In this document: positions 1 to 8,550 of the stretch, one piece after another | Layout of the letters: every line of letters begins with the position of its first letter | Numbering within the stretch: position 1 is the stretch's first letter | Assembly: GCA_030037665.1 (NCBI GenBank) | Contig: JASHQG010000754.1 | Location: 1-37,798, forward strand | DNA length: 37,798 nucleotides | Direction: 5' to 3' | From: Acetobacteraceae bacterium | Lineage (GTDB): Bacteria; Pseudomonadota; Alphaproteobacteria; Acetobacterales; Acetobacteraceae | Made by a program: the position numbers and the translations under genes | The notes under the pieces: generated by a model | The model's input: only the letters and a program-made list of their open reading frames with translations | The model's database searches: none | What the model was told of the DNA's origin: nothing

Positions 1-446
1 GAGCCAAGGACCGTCATGTCGAGACCAAACACTTTTCCGCCGTCAACCGGCATCCAGCTGATCGGCCGCGATCTCCCGATGCTCCGGGACGTTTCGGCCG
101 CACCGTCGCCGCCGGCCATCTCACGGCCGCCAAGACGGAAGACGAAGACCTCGGCGCGGTCCGGGCGCCTGGCTGCTGCTGCCCGCATCGAGGCGGCAGC
201 CGCAGGGCCCTCCGGCGGCATGACGACGGCGAGGGGCGGTCCGGGCCGCGTGAGCGCCCCTTCGCGGGGGCGGCCGGCATCCGGAACGTTTGGCGGCAAG
301 CCGGAAATCCCCCGGCTTCAGTCCGAGGCGCCATCAAGCAAGCGGGATCGCAGCCGCGGGATCACTATGATTGCTGAGGCGCGCCGGCACACCAAAGAGG
401 CCAGCAGCCGAACCTGTCGAATTTGTCGGCACAAGCCGCTGTGCGC
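1..446. other. Left-edge stretch, no gene assigned
   Basis: This 446-base stretch lies downstream of fbiC. Several frames are open, as expected at this GC content. Plus-strand frame 3 is open from the window edge to a TGA at 375-377, so it could be the tail of a gene that starts outside the window, but its translation (arginine-, glycine- and proline-rich) resembles nothing I know. The plus-strand ORF starting at 16 runs far into fbiC antisense and is a shadow. I see no RNA gene or clear terminator here. Confidence 0.3.
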
Positions 447-2810
447 TTACTCCGCGGCCAGCACCTTGCGTGGCGGCGTCTGCACCACCGGCGCCAACTC
501 TGGCGCGTTGAACGACGACGACCGCCGGTCGTTGGACACCCGTCGGTACAGCGTGTCGCGCTGCATCGGCACCCGGCCGATGCCGCTGATCAGCGCTTCC
601 ATCGCCTCAGGCGGATACTCCTGGCCATGCTGGGTGCCGGCGGCGCGCGAGATGCTTTCGTTCATCAGCGTGCCGCCCATGTCGTTAGCGCCGGCGTTCA
701 GGCACATCGCCGCCCCCTCCGGTCCCATCTTCACCCACGAGGTCTGGATGTTGGTGATCAGCGGATGCAGTACCAAGCGCCCGACGGCGTGCATCAGCAC
801 GGCCTCACGCAGCGTTGGTCCTTTGCGTGCCAAGCCGCGCAGATACATAGGCGCTTCCATGTGCACGAAAGGCAGCGGTACGAATTCGGTGAAGCCGCCG
901 GTCTCTGCCTGCAGATCGCGCAGCACCAGCAGATGTCGCGCCCAGTTCAGCGGAGATTCGACGTGGCCGTACATGATCGTGGATGTCGTGCGCAGACCCA
1001 GTGCATGCGCCGCTCGCGCCACTGCGATCCATTGCGCGGTGTTGATCTTGTCCGGGCAGATGATGGCGCGGATCTCGTCGTCGAGGATTTCCGCAGCCGT
1101 CCCTGGCAAGGTTCCGAGACCGGCGGCCCTCAACTCGGCAAGAAACTCCGATAGTGACCGCCCGATCGTCGCCGCGCCCTGCGTCACTTCCAGTGGCGAG
1201 AATGCGTGTATATGCATCCCCGGCACAGCCGCCTTTATCGCCTTGCAGATGCCGATATAGGTCGCGCCGGTGTAGTCGGGGTGGATGCCCCCCTGCAGGC
1301 ACACTTCCGTGGCGCCGCGATCCCAGGCTTCCTGTGCGCGGCGCACGATCTCGTCCCAGTCGAGATCATATGGCGTACCGCGTAGCGCTTCGTGCGTCCT
1401 GCCTTTGGAAAACGCACAGAACTTGCAACGGTAGTAACAGATGTTGGTGTAGTTGATGTTACGGTTCACCACGTAGCGCACAACGTCGCCGCTAACCGCC
1501 TGGCGAAGTTCGTCGGCAGCCGTCGTGACGCGGTGATAGTCGGCGTCGCGTGCTGAGAACAGACGCACGATCTCCGCTTCGTTCAGCCTACGTCCGGCCG
1601 CGGCCTTAGCGATCGTCGCTTCGATCAGTGGATCGACGCTGTCGAGCAGTGCGGGCTTCGGCTGCGGCGCGATCGGGACACCCGGCGCCCAGACATCATC
1701 CCGTGCCCAGCCTTGGCTGTCGGCAAGCTGCCGCACACGGGTTGCGACCGCGGGCGCAAACCAGCGTTCCGGCTGCGCCACGGCGCGGGGGTAGGCCGGC
1801 AGCCGCGCCACCAGGATCTTGCCCATCGCTGCGGTGCGGCGGGCGAGGTCGTCCAGATGCGGCCATGGGGCCTCGGGGTTCACGTGGTCCGGCGTGATCG
1901 GCGACACGCCGCCCCAGTCATCGATGCCTGCCGAGATCAGTTTTTCATAGACGCCGCGTGAAAGATTCGGCGGGGCCTGCACGTGTACGTCGTCCGGCAG
2001 GATCAGTCGCGTAACGGCAACGCTCCAGAGCAGGTCGTCGAGATCCGGATCGGGCGCGCTCGCACGTTTCGTGTTCGGCTTGGCGCGAAAGTTCTGCACG
2101 ATCACTTCGCCGATATGGCCGTGGCGTTCGTGCAATTCACGAATCGCCAGCAGCGATTCCAGACGTTCGGCGCGCGTCTCGCCGATGCCGATCAGGATTC
2201 CTGTGGTGAAAGGCACTGCGAGCTCGCCGGCCAGCGCGATGGTCGCCAGCCGCGCTGCAGGGGCCTTGTCCGGGGAGCCATAATGCACCTGACCCGGTTC
2301 ACACAGCCGCGCACTCGAGGATTCCAGCATCACGCCCATGCTGGCGGAGACCTCGCGCAATGACTCGATCTCGTCCCGCGTCATAACGCCCGGATTAACG
2401 TGCGGCAGCAGGCTGGTCTGCTTCAGCACCAGCGCGCACATCTCACGTAGATAGCTGATGGTGGTTTCGTGTCCGAGGGCGCCAAGCGCTTCGCGCGCGG
2501 CCCGGTAGCGGAGTTCCGGCTTGTCGCCAAGCGTGAATAAGGCCTCAGTACACCCCGCGGCGGCGCCGGCGCGCGCGATGGCAAGCACGTCGTCGGCGGA
2601 TAGATACGCGGGATGACCGGCGCGCGGCCGCTCGGCAAACGTGCAGTAGTGGCACACGTCTCGGCACAGCTTGGTCAGAGGGATGAATACCTTGCGCGAA
2701 TAGGACACCAGCCGCCCGAACGCGGCGTCGCGTTTCGCGGTAGCCTGCGCCATCAGCTCGGGTAGCGGCGCATGTTCCAACCAGGTCCGATCGGTGCTCA
2801 TACCGTGCAT
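447..2810 (-). CDS. fbiC: FO synthase, CofG-CofH fusion
   Basis: This enzyme makes 7,8-didemethyl-8-hydroxy-5-deazariboflavin (FO), the chromophore of coenzyme F420, from tyrosine and a flavin-pathway pyrimidine. The 787-residue protein carries two radical SAM halves. The N-terminal CofG-like half has CRDVCHYC (Cys49, 53, 56) and the C-terminal CofH-like half has CYYRCKFC (Cys458, 462, 465), so both 4Fe-4S sites look intact. The length fits the fused form known from actinobacteria and some proteobacteria, as opposed to separate archaeal CofG and CofH. I keep the first ATG because a GAGG lies four bases upstream; the ATG three codons later is worse spaced. It overlaps the end of the preceding LLM gene by 13 bases, so the two are probably cotranscribed and translationally coupled. 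No other F420 gene (fbiA, fbiB, cofC) is in the window. Confidence 0.95.
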   Translation of the reverse strand: MHGMSTDRTWLEHAPLPELMAQATAKRDAAFGRLVSYSRKVFIPLTKLCRDVCHYCTFAERPRAGHPAYLSADDVLAIARAGAAAGCTEALFTLGDKPELRYRAAREALGALGHETTISYLREMCALVLKQTSLLPHVNPGVMTRDEIESLREVSASMGVMLESSSARLCEPGQVHYGSPDKAPAARLATIALAGELAVPFTTGILIGIGETRAERLESLLAIRELHERHGHIGEVIVQNFRAKPNTKRASAPDPDLDDLLWSVAVTRLILPDDVHVQAPPNLSRGVYEKLISAGIDDWGGVSPITPDHVNPEAPWPHLDDLARRTAAMGKILVARLPAYPRAVAQPERWFAPAVATRVRQLADSQGWARDDVWAPGVPIAPQPKPALLDSVDPLIEATIAKAAAGRRLNEAEIVRLFSARDADYHRVTTAADELRQAVSGDVVRYVVNRNINYTNICYYRCKFCAFSKGRTHEALRGTPYDLDWDEIVRRAQEAWDRGATEVCLQGGIHPDYTGATYIGICKAIKAAVPGMHIHAFSPLEVTQGAATIGRSLSEFLAELRAAGLGTLPGTAAEILDDEIRAIICPDKINTAQWIAVARAAHALGLRTTSTIMYGHVESPLNWARHLLVLRDLQAETGGFTEFVPLPFVHMEAPMYLRGLARKGPTLREAVLMHAVGRLVLHPLITNIQTSWVKMGPEGAAMCLNAGANDMGGTLMNESISRAAGTQHGQEYPPEAMEALISGIGRVPMQRDTLYRRVSNDRRSSSFNAPELAPVVQTPPRKVLAAE

Positions 2811-3757
2811 ATGACCTCTTCGGCGAAACGCTGCATGACCTCGAGCGTCTCCTCGAGCGTCGAGCGTTGCAGGTACAAAATTACGTGCCGCGCCCCGGCC
2901 TCCTCCAGTGCTGCAGCGTCCTCCAGCATGTCAGCACTGCTGCCCGAGAACAACTGCCGGGGGGCCCCGGGGGCGCGCTCGGGGTGGAAAACCGGCGGAC
3001 CGAACCACAAATAGCCGATATCGAGCGACGCCGGATCGCGCCTCGCTTGTTCGGCGGCGCGATGCAGTGTGGCGACTCCGGCCTGCAGGCGGTCCGGTGT
3101 GTCCAGCCGCACGCTCTGATTGTTGGAGACGGGATACCATCCATCGCCAAGCTGCACCGCGCGGCGCATCGCCGCCGCGCTCTCGCCTCCAACCCAAATG
3201 GGCGGGTGTGGCTCCGATGCAGGCTTCGGCGCGAATACCACGTTGTCGAAATTCGTGTACTTTCCGCGAAACGCCGGGCGCTGCTGTGTCCACAGCGCTT
3301 TCCACGCGCGCACATATTCGTCGGTGACGGCGCCGCGATCCTCGAAAGGAGGGGTCCCGAGCGCTGCAAATTCCTCGCGCATCCAACCGGAGCCGACGCC
3401 CGCAATAACACGTCCGCCAGACAGCACGTCGGCGGTCAGCAACAGTTTGGCGGCGAGTACGGCGGGACGATACGGGACGACGACCACAGAAGTCAGCAAT
3501 TTGATGCGCTGCGTGCAGCCGGCAAGGAAGGCGAGCGTGGCGATCGCATCGAAACACTCACCGGTGGCCCATCCAGGCCATACACCATCGGTGGTGTAGG
3601 CATAGCGATCGCCGTGCTTCGGCGGTACCACCAGATGATCGGCAACGCCAAGATACGCGTAGCCCAGCGCCTCGGCGCGCTGCGCAATCGTCACGACGTT
3701 CTCGCGTGCGACGAAGCAGCCGCGCGTGCCCAGATGAATGCCGAAATCCATTGACAC
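2798..3757 (-). CDS. LLM-class oxidoreductase, probably F420-dependent
   Basis: A 319-residue luciferase-like TIM-barrel protein of the family that uses F420 or FMN. The N-terminus (MDFGIHLGTRGCF) is a typical first beta strand. The segment GRVIAGVGSGWMREEF and the later WVGGESAAAMRRA motif are characteristic of the F420-dependent LLM subgroup. It lies immediately upstream of fbiC and overlaps it, the best local argument that it uses F420 and not FMN. The gene is divergent from the LLM gene starting at 3828, with about 70 bases between the start codons, so both promoters must sit in that gap. The substrate cannot be read from the sequence. Confidence 0.85.
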   Translation of the reverse strand: MSMDFGIHLGTRGCFVARENVVTIAQRAEALGYAYLGVADHLVVPPKHGDRYAYTTDGVWPGWATGECFDAIATLAFLAGCTQRIKLLTSVVVVPYRPAVLAAKLLLTADVLSGGRVIAGVGSGWMREEFAALGTPPFEDRGAVTDEYVRAWKALWTQQRPAFRGKYTNFDNVVFAPKPASEPHPPIWVGGESAAAMRRAVQLGDGWYPVSNNQSVRLDTPDRLQAGVATLHRAAEQARRDPASLDIGYLWFGPPVFHPERAPGAPRQLFSGSSADMLEDAAALEEAGARHVILYLQRSTLEETLEVMQRFAEEVICTV

Positions 3758-3827
3758 CCCCGATTGCGCCGGTCCACGGCATCGTGTGCTATCGGCTCAG
3801 GCAGAGCAATTCAAGCAGGAGGAACAA

Positions 3828-4784
3828 ATGCAGATCGGATGCAGCGCGCCCACGAGCGGCCCACTGATCGAACCCGACAGCTTGCTGCGTATTGCCACCG
3901 AGGCCGAGATGCTGGGCTTCGACTATGTCACGGTCAGCGACCATATCATGATACCCACCAGCATCGCGTCGCGTTATCCGTATTCCGAGTCGGGCGAGTT
4001 TCCCTCCGGTGCCGCCGCGCCGCGACTGGAGCAACTGACGGCGGCGACGTTTATCGCGGCTGCGACCTCGAAGCTGCGCATCGTCACCTCGGTGATGGTG
4101 GTGCCGCACCGGCCGGCGGTGCTGACGGCGAAGATCCTGGCGACGCTTGATTACCTGTCAAAAGGCCGCCTGACCCTGGGAATCGGTGCCGGCTGGTGCA
4201 AAGAGGAATTTGAGGCCATCGGTGCACCGCCGTTCGATGACCGCGGCCACGTCACCGACGAATGGATGATGGTCTGCAAGGAGCTCTGGAGCAGCGAGAA
4301 GCCGAAGTTTGACGGTAAATATGTCAAGTTTTCAGACGTCCTCTTTCCGCCGAAGCCGGTGCAGAAGTCCATCCCGATCTGGATCGGCGGTGAAAGTGGC
4401 CCGGCAATGCGTCGCACGGCGAAATATGGCGACGCCTGGTATCCGATCGGCACCAATCCACAATTCCCGATGGACACGCTCACCCGTTACAAAGCGGGTG
4501 TTGCGAAACTACGCGCCATGGCAGAGAAGGCGGACCGCAAAGCGTCGGACGTCACGTTGGCGTATCGGGTCTCCTCGAACCCCGACGCTCAGCCCAAGGG
4601 CACGGTCGATGGGGAGCGTAAACTCTTCACCGGTAGCGCGGCCGATTATGCCGGCGATATCCGTACGTTGTCGGAAGTTGGCGTCACCGCGTTCGACTTC
4701 GGTATGTTCGGCCCGACTCTGGCGGCCACGATCGACAACATGCGCCGCTTCCGCGACGAGGTGGCGGCAAAGGTGCGCTCGTAA
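3828..4784 (+). CDS. LLM-class oxidoreductase, tandem copy 1
   Basis: A 318-residue luciferase-like oxidoreductase. The ORF track opens at 3738, but the start is placed at the ATG at 3828 because AGGAGG lies five bases upstream and the protein then begins MQIGCSAPTSGP, aligning with the next gene's MQFGFNAPTSGP. Conserved features are DYVTVSDHIM near residue 35, GRLTLGIGAGWCKEEF near residue 108 and the IWIGGESGPAMRR motif. It is clearly paralogous to the gene at 4897 and more distantly to the one at 2798. It probably reduces or oxidises a small organic substrate with F420 or FMN; the nearby fbiC favours F420. It is the first gene of a plus-strand cluster of three LLM genes. Confidence 0.87.
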   Translation: MQIGCSAPTSGPLIEPDSLLRIATEAEMLGFDYVTVSDHIMIPTSIASRYPYSESGEFPSGAAAPRLEQLTAATFIAAATSKLRIVTSVMVVPHRPAVLTAKILATLDYLSKGRLTLGIGAGWCKEEFEAIGAPPFDDRGHVTDEWMMVCKELWSSEKPKFDGKYVKFSDVLFPPKPVQKSIPIWIGGESGPAMRRTAKYGDAWYPIGTNPQFPMDTLTRYKAGVAKLRAMAEKADRKASDVTLAYRVSSNPDAQPKGTVDGERKLFTGSAADYAGDIRTLSEVGVTAFDFGMFGPTLAATIDNMRRFRDEVAAKVRS

Positions 4785-4896
4785 CGTCCCTGCCGGTTGT
4801 GAAAGGCGGTAGGGGAGGGCGCCACCGTGCGGCACGCTGCGTTGTCCTCTGACGCCTCTCACGCAGCGGGATGGGAAGTGCGGAGGGAGAACGCCC

Positions 4897-5853
4897 ATGC
4901 AGTTCGGCTTCAACGCCCCAACATCAGGCCCCATGATCGATCCCGACAGCCTGGTGCAGATCATCGCCGAAGGCGAAGCACTCGGGTTCGACTATGTGAC
5001 GGTCAGCGACCACATCATGGTGCCGCGAAACCTGGGGTCGAAATATCCCTACACCGACACGGGCGAGTTTCCGGCCGGTCCGACCGCGCCCTGGCTCGAG
5101 CAACTCGCCACGACCGCGTTCATCGCGGGGATCACGCAGAAGCTGCGGTTCGTCATGTCGGTCATGGTGGTACCGTACCGGCCGGCCGTGCTGACCGCGA
5201 AGATTCTCGCTACCATCGATCATCTGTCCAAAGGCCGCCTGACTCTCGGCATCGGTGTCGGCTGGTGCCGTGAGGAATTCGACGCCATCAACGCTGCGCC
5301 GTTCGACGACCGCGGCCACGTCACCGACGAATGGATGGCGGTCTGCAAGGAACTGTGGACCGCCGGCGAACCGCGGTTCGAAGGCAAATACGTTAACTTC
5401 GCCGACGTGGTGTTCGCGCCGAAACCACCACAGCAGCCGATCCCGATCTGGGTTGGCGGCGAGAGCGGCCCGGCTCTGCGACGCACCGTCCGTTATGCCG
5501 ACTGCTGGTATCCCGTCGGCACCAATCCGCACCTGCCGATGAACACGGTCGAGCGATTCAGAACGGGTATGGCGAGGCTGCGCGAGGTGGCGGAGAAAGC
5601 TGGCCGCGATCCATCCTCCATAGCCGTTGCCCTCCGCGTTCTGGCAGGCCCGAGCGAAGTGCGACCTCGCCGCAGCATCGACGGCGCGGGCGAAATGTTT
5701 ACCGGCGGCGCAGCCCATTACGCCGACGACATCCGTGCGTTGAAGGACCTCGGCGTTGCTGCAGTCGATGTGCGACTGTTCGGGTCGACCATCAGCGCGA
5801 CGATCGACAATATGCGCCGCTTCCGCGACGACGTCATAGCGAAGGTCCGTTAG
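4897..5853 (+). CDS. LLM-class oxidoreductase, tandem copy 2
   Basis: A 318-residue luciferase-like oxidoreductase, collinear over its whole length with the product of the preceding gene. It shares DYVTVSDHIMVP, GRLTLGIGVGWCREEF and PIWVGGESGPALRR. The two genes therefore look like an old tandem duplication that has diverged, mostly in the C-terminal third, where substrate contacts often lie in this family. A GGAGGGA sits upstream of the ATG. About 110 bases separate it from copy 1, with no obvious gene between. The next LLM gene begins 15 bases downstream, so an operon is likely. Confidence 0.87.
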   Translation: MQFGFNAPTSGPMIDPDSLVQIIAEGEALGFDYVTVSDHIMVPRNLGSKYPYTDTGEFPAGPTAPWLEQLATTAFIAGITQKLRFVMSVMVVPYRPAVLTAKILATIDHLSKGRLTLGIGVGWCREEFDAINAAPFDDRGHVTDEWMAVCKELWTAGEPRFEGKYVNFADVVFAPKPPQQPIPIWVGGESGPALRRTVRYADCWYPVGTNPHLPMNTVERFRTGMARLREVAEKAGRDPSSIAVALRVLAGPSEVRPRRSIDGAGEMFTGGAAHYADDIRALKDLGVAAVDVRLFGSTISATIDNMRRFRDDVIAKVR

Positions 5854-5868
5854 AAAAGGAAAGACAAC

Positions 5869-6909
5869 ATGCGCCTGGGCATCACTGTTGATATGTCGGG
5901 TTCTGCCCCGAAGTTGAACATGGAGCGCGTGCTGGAAGCGGAGCGCCTGGGCTTCGAACAGGCCTGGACCGGTGAGGCCTATGGTACCGACGCCGTCACA
6001 CCCGCGACCTGGATGCTCGCGCGCACCACGCGGCTGAAAGTTGGCACCGGGATCATGCAAATTCCCGCACGGACGCCGGCCTGCGCCGCGATGACAGCGA
6101 TGACGCTACAGCACATGTCTGGCGGGCGCTTTCTCTGCGGCCTGGGCGTATCTGGCCCTCAGGTCATCGAAGGCTGACATGGCGTGCGTTTCGGCAAGCC
6201 GATGACACGAACGAAGGAATACATTGCGATCATCAAGCAGATTCTGGAACGCAAGGCGCCGCTGAGCTTCAAAGGCGAGGAATACGAAATCCCCTACTCC
6301 GGACCTGCAGCGACGGGCCTGGGCAAGCCTCTCCGCAGCATCACCCACGGTGATCCGTCGCTGCGGTTCTATTTGGCGTCCATCACGCCGGCCGGTTTGC
6401 GGACCGCCGGTGAATGCGCCGACGGCGTGTTGCCCATCTTCTATTCACCAAGTCAGCCGCGAATTGTCTCCGATCCCCTGCTGGACGGCATGAAGAAAGC
6501 TGGTCGCCCTGTCACACTGGAGAATTTCGATGTCGCGCCGTACGTGCGTGCCAAGATGGGCCCCGACGTGGCGGCCTGCCGGGACCAGATCCGGCCGGAA
6601 CTCGCATTGTATATCGGCGGGATGGGCGCGCGGACAAAGAATTACTACAACGACGTGGCGATCAAGCTGGGCTACGAGGGTGAGGCCAGGACCATTCAGG
6701 ACCTGTATCTCGACGGCAAAAAGAACGAGGCTGCCACTGCCGTGCCTGACAAGCTGATCGATGAAATTTCACTGGTAGGGCCCGCGGAAAGGATCAAGGA
6801 CCGGCTTGCCGCCTGGATGGATGTGGCGAATTCCGGAAATCTCGGCACTATGGTCCTGAAGGGCGCCAACGTCGATGTGATGCGTGTGGTAGCAGAGACG
6901 GTGCTCTAG
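5869..6909 (+). pseudogene. LLM-class oxidoreductase with in-frame TGA
   Basis: The frame encodes a 346-codon luciferase-like oxidoreductase of a subgroup different from the two upstream genes; it resembles the MER-like F420-dependent family (start [11 protein letters not shown], then [13 protein letters not shown]). It is interrupted by one TGA at 6175-6177, codon 103. Reading through, the sequence continues in the same frame as HGVRFGKPMTRTKEY, which is what the family has after a Gly-Trp pair. A single G-to-A change, TGG to TGA, explains the break. Downstream there is no further stop until 6909. The ORF track splits it into 5869-6177 and 6184-6909 (GTG start). It may be a recent pseudogene, a sequencing error, or a readthrough gene. 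An AAGGAAAG ribosome-binding site precedes the start, so translation signals are still intact. Confidence 0.8.
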
Positions 6910-6956
6910 GCGATGAGCAGCCGCCTGTTCCGCATTCCTCTCGCCACCGCGCCAAC

Positions 6957-7586
6957 ATGATCCTGATCGGTCAGTACGATTCGCCGTTCGTACGGCGCGT
7001 TGCGGTTGCGCTTCGCCTCTATGAACTGCCGTTCGAGCACCGCCCGTGGTCGACCTTCAGCGACGGAGACCTTATCGCCCAATTCAACCCGTTGCGTCGT
7101 GTGCCCACGCTCGTGTTGGACAATGGCGAGGTGCTGATCGAGAGTGGTGCCATCCTCGATTATCTGGACGAAACGGCAGGGCCGTCGCGCGCGTTGATCG
7201 CGCGTGGTGGCGAGCTTCGTCGGCACGCGCTGAAGGTTTGTGCGCTCGCGACCGGTCTTGCCGACAAGGCCGTCAGTCTGGTCTACGAACAAGTGCTGCA
7301 TCAGACGACATCGGTCCATTGGGTAGAGCGGTGCCAGGCGCAGATTTCCGCCGCAATGAACGTGCTGGAAGCCGATCGTGCGGGCAGGGGCAGTTCCTTT
7401 TGGGCTGGAGATTCTATTGGCCACGCTGATATCGCCGTTGCCTGCGCCTTGCGTTTTATCGGCGACGCGCATGCTGGCCTGTTCGATCCGGGGCGCTGGC
7501 CGGCATTGGCCGCGCATCTTGCGACCTGCGAGCGGCTTCCGGTGTTTCAGGAGATCGCCCAGCCGTTCAATCCACCTCGCCGTTGA
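6957..7586 (+). CDS. Glutathione S-transferase family protein
   Basis: A 209-residue two-domain GST. The N-terminal thioredoxin-like domain (about residues 1-80) begins MILIGQYDSPFVRRVAV, with Ser9 in the position often used to activate the glutathione thiol. It contains RVPTLVLDNGEVLIESGAILDYL, the cis-proline and Glu/Ser glutathione-binding segment. The all-helical C-terminal domain includes a GDSIGHADIAVACAL stretch, matching the conserved N-capping box region of GSTs. Likely roles are conjugation or dehalogenation-type detoxification, or isomerisation in a catabolic route. It lies about 50 bases after the broken LLM gene on the same strand and may belong to the same transcript. Confidence 0.85.
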   Translation: MILIGQYDSPFVRRVAVALRLYELPFEHRPWSTFSDGDLIAQFNPLRRVPTLVLDNGEVLIESGAILDYLDETAGPSRALIARGGELRRHALKVCALATGLADKAVSLVYEQVLHQTTSVHWVERCQAQISAAMNVLEADRAGRGSSFWAGDSIGHADIAVACALRFIGDAHAGLFDPGRWPALAAHLATCERLPVFQEIAQPFNPPRR

Positions 7587-7596
7587 GGTTGTCGTC

Positions 7597-8253
7597 ATGC
7601 CCTCGACATTCAACGCCCACAATGCCGCAGCCTATGAGCAAGCAATGGGGCGCTGGAGCCGGCGCCTCGCTCCATTGCTGATCGGCTTTGTGGGGGTGGC
7701 GGACGGCGAACGCATCCTCGATTTCGGCTGTGGCACCGGCAGTCTGACATTTGCATTGCCACGCGCTGCCAACGTCGCGTCGGTGACCGGAATCGATTTT
7801 GCCCGGCCTTATGTGGAGCATGCGCTCGCCGTTAACACCGATCCGCGCATCACACTTTAGCAGGGTGACGCTTGTGCCATGACGTTCGAGGCGGCGCGCT
7901 TCGACCGCGCTATGGCCATGCTATCATTGCAGTTCATGCCACACCCGGATCATGCAGTGGCGGAGATGCGGCGCGTCGTGCAGCCCGGAGGGCTTGGCAC
8001 GCTCTGGCGTTGTGCTGGCCTCGCGGATGTTGGCGAAACTTCGCCGCTGATCCGGATGGATTACGCGGATTTCAATGATTACTGGCAGCCGATTGCCTCG
8101 GGCAAGGGGTCGCTCGGACAGTATCACGCCTCGCTGGATGCGGCGTCGCAGTCGGGGCTGCGCGAGCGCGTGCGTGCAGCATTTCTGGGTGGTGCCGAGG
8201 ACGGGCCGCGCAGCTTTGCGGCGGTGGCGCTGGCGTGTCGCCGCGTGGTGTGA
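7597..8253 (+). pseudogene. Class I SAM methyltransferase, broken
   Basis: The sequence from ATG 7597 encodes a class I SAM-dependent methyltransferase N-terminus, with the SAM-binding motif ILDFGCGTGSLTF. The frame is stopped by TAG at 7858-7860 and then continues in the same frame with QGDACAMTFEAARFDRA, the usual motif II/III region. A CAG-to-TAG change would explain it. After VVQPGGL the family normally has about 50-60 more residues before the region seen here as LWRCAGLADVGETS, so a second lesion, an internal deletion, is also likely (judged from memory of the family). The C-terminal part (DYWQPIASGKGSLGQY) is recognisable. The ORF track's start at 7378 is a shadow inside the GST gene. 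The double damage makes this a firmer pseudogene than the LLM at 5869. Confidence 0.72.
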
Positions 8254-8550
8254 GATCCACAAAGAATCCGCTGCCATCATGCCCCGAAAATGCGTCGGTT
8301 CTCCGGAGATCTCCCGCCAGGATCGATGCCTCCAGCCGTGCACGGCCAGAGCCCACCATGACGGTCGTCTGTTGTTTGTTCGTTGCCAGGCTTGGTCGCG
8401 CGCAACGCGAGGAGAACTCCGCGCTGAGCGATACCACGGCACTGACACGATATCAGTCCCCTGGCATGAGGATCAGCACCGGGCTGTCCACCCCCCCCCG
8501 CGCGTGGATGGGTCCGGCGATGCCACGTCCGCTGGCAGGCCGCTCGAGGA
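8254..8550. other. Convergent intergenic stretch, nothing assigned
   Basis: About 300 bases lie between the end of the broken methyltransferase and the end of the LVIVD gene on the other strand. Several short overlapping ORFs exist on both strands, none with a ribosome-binding site or a recognisable product. A run of nine or so cytosines near 8490 is notable but not interpretable. No convincing terminator hairpin was found by eye. Confidence 0.4.

Noticed and set aside
16-1260. 414-codon plus-strand ORF at the left end
   Set aside because: Most of it is antisense to the CofH half of fbiC, and the translation is arginine- and serine-rich without domains.
4924-6060. 378-codon minus-strand ORF antisense to LLM copy 2
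   Set aside because: It is the shadow of a well-supported LLM gene; His/Arg-rich translation and no start signals.
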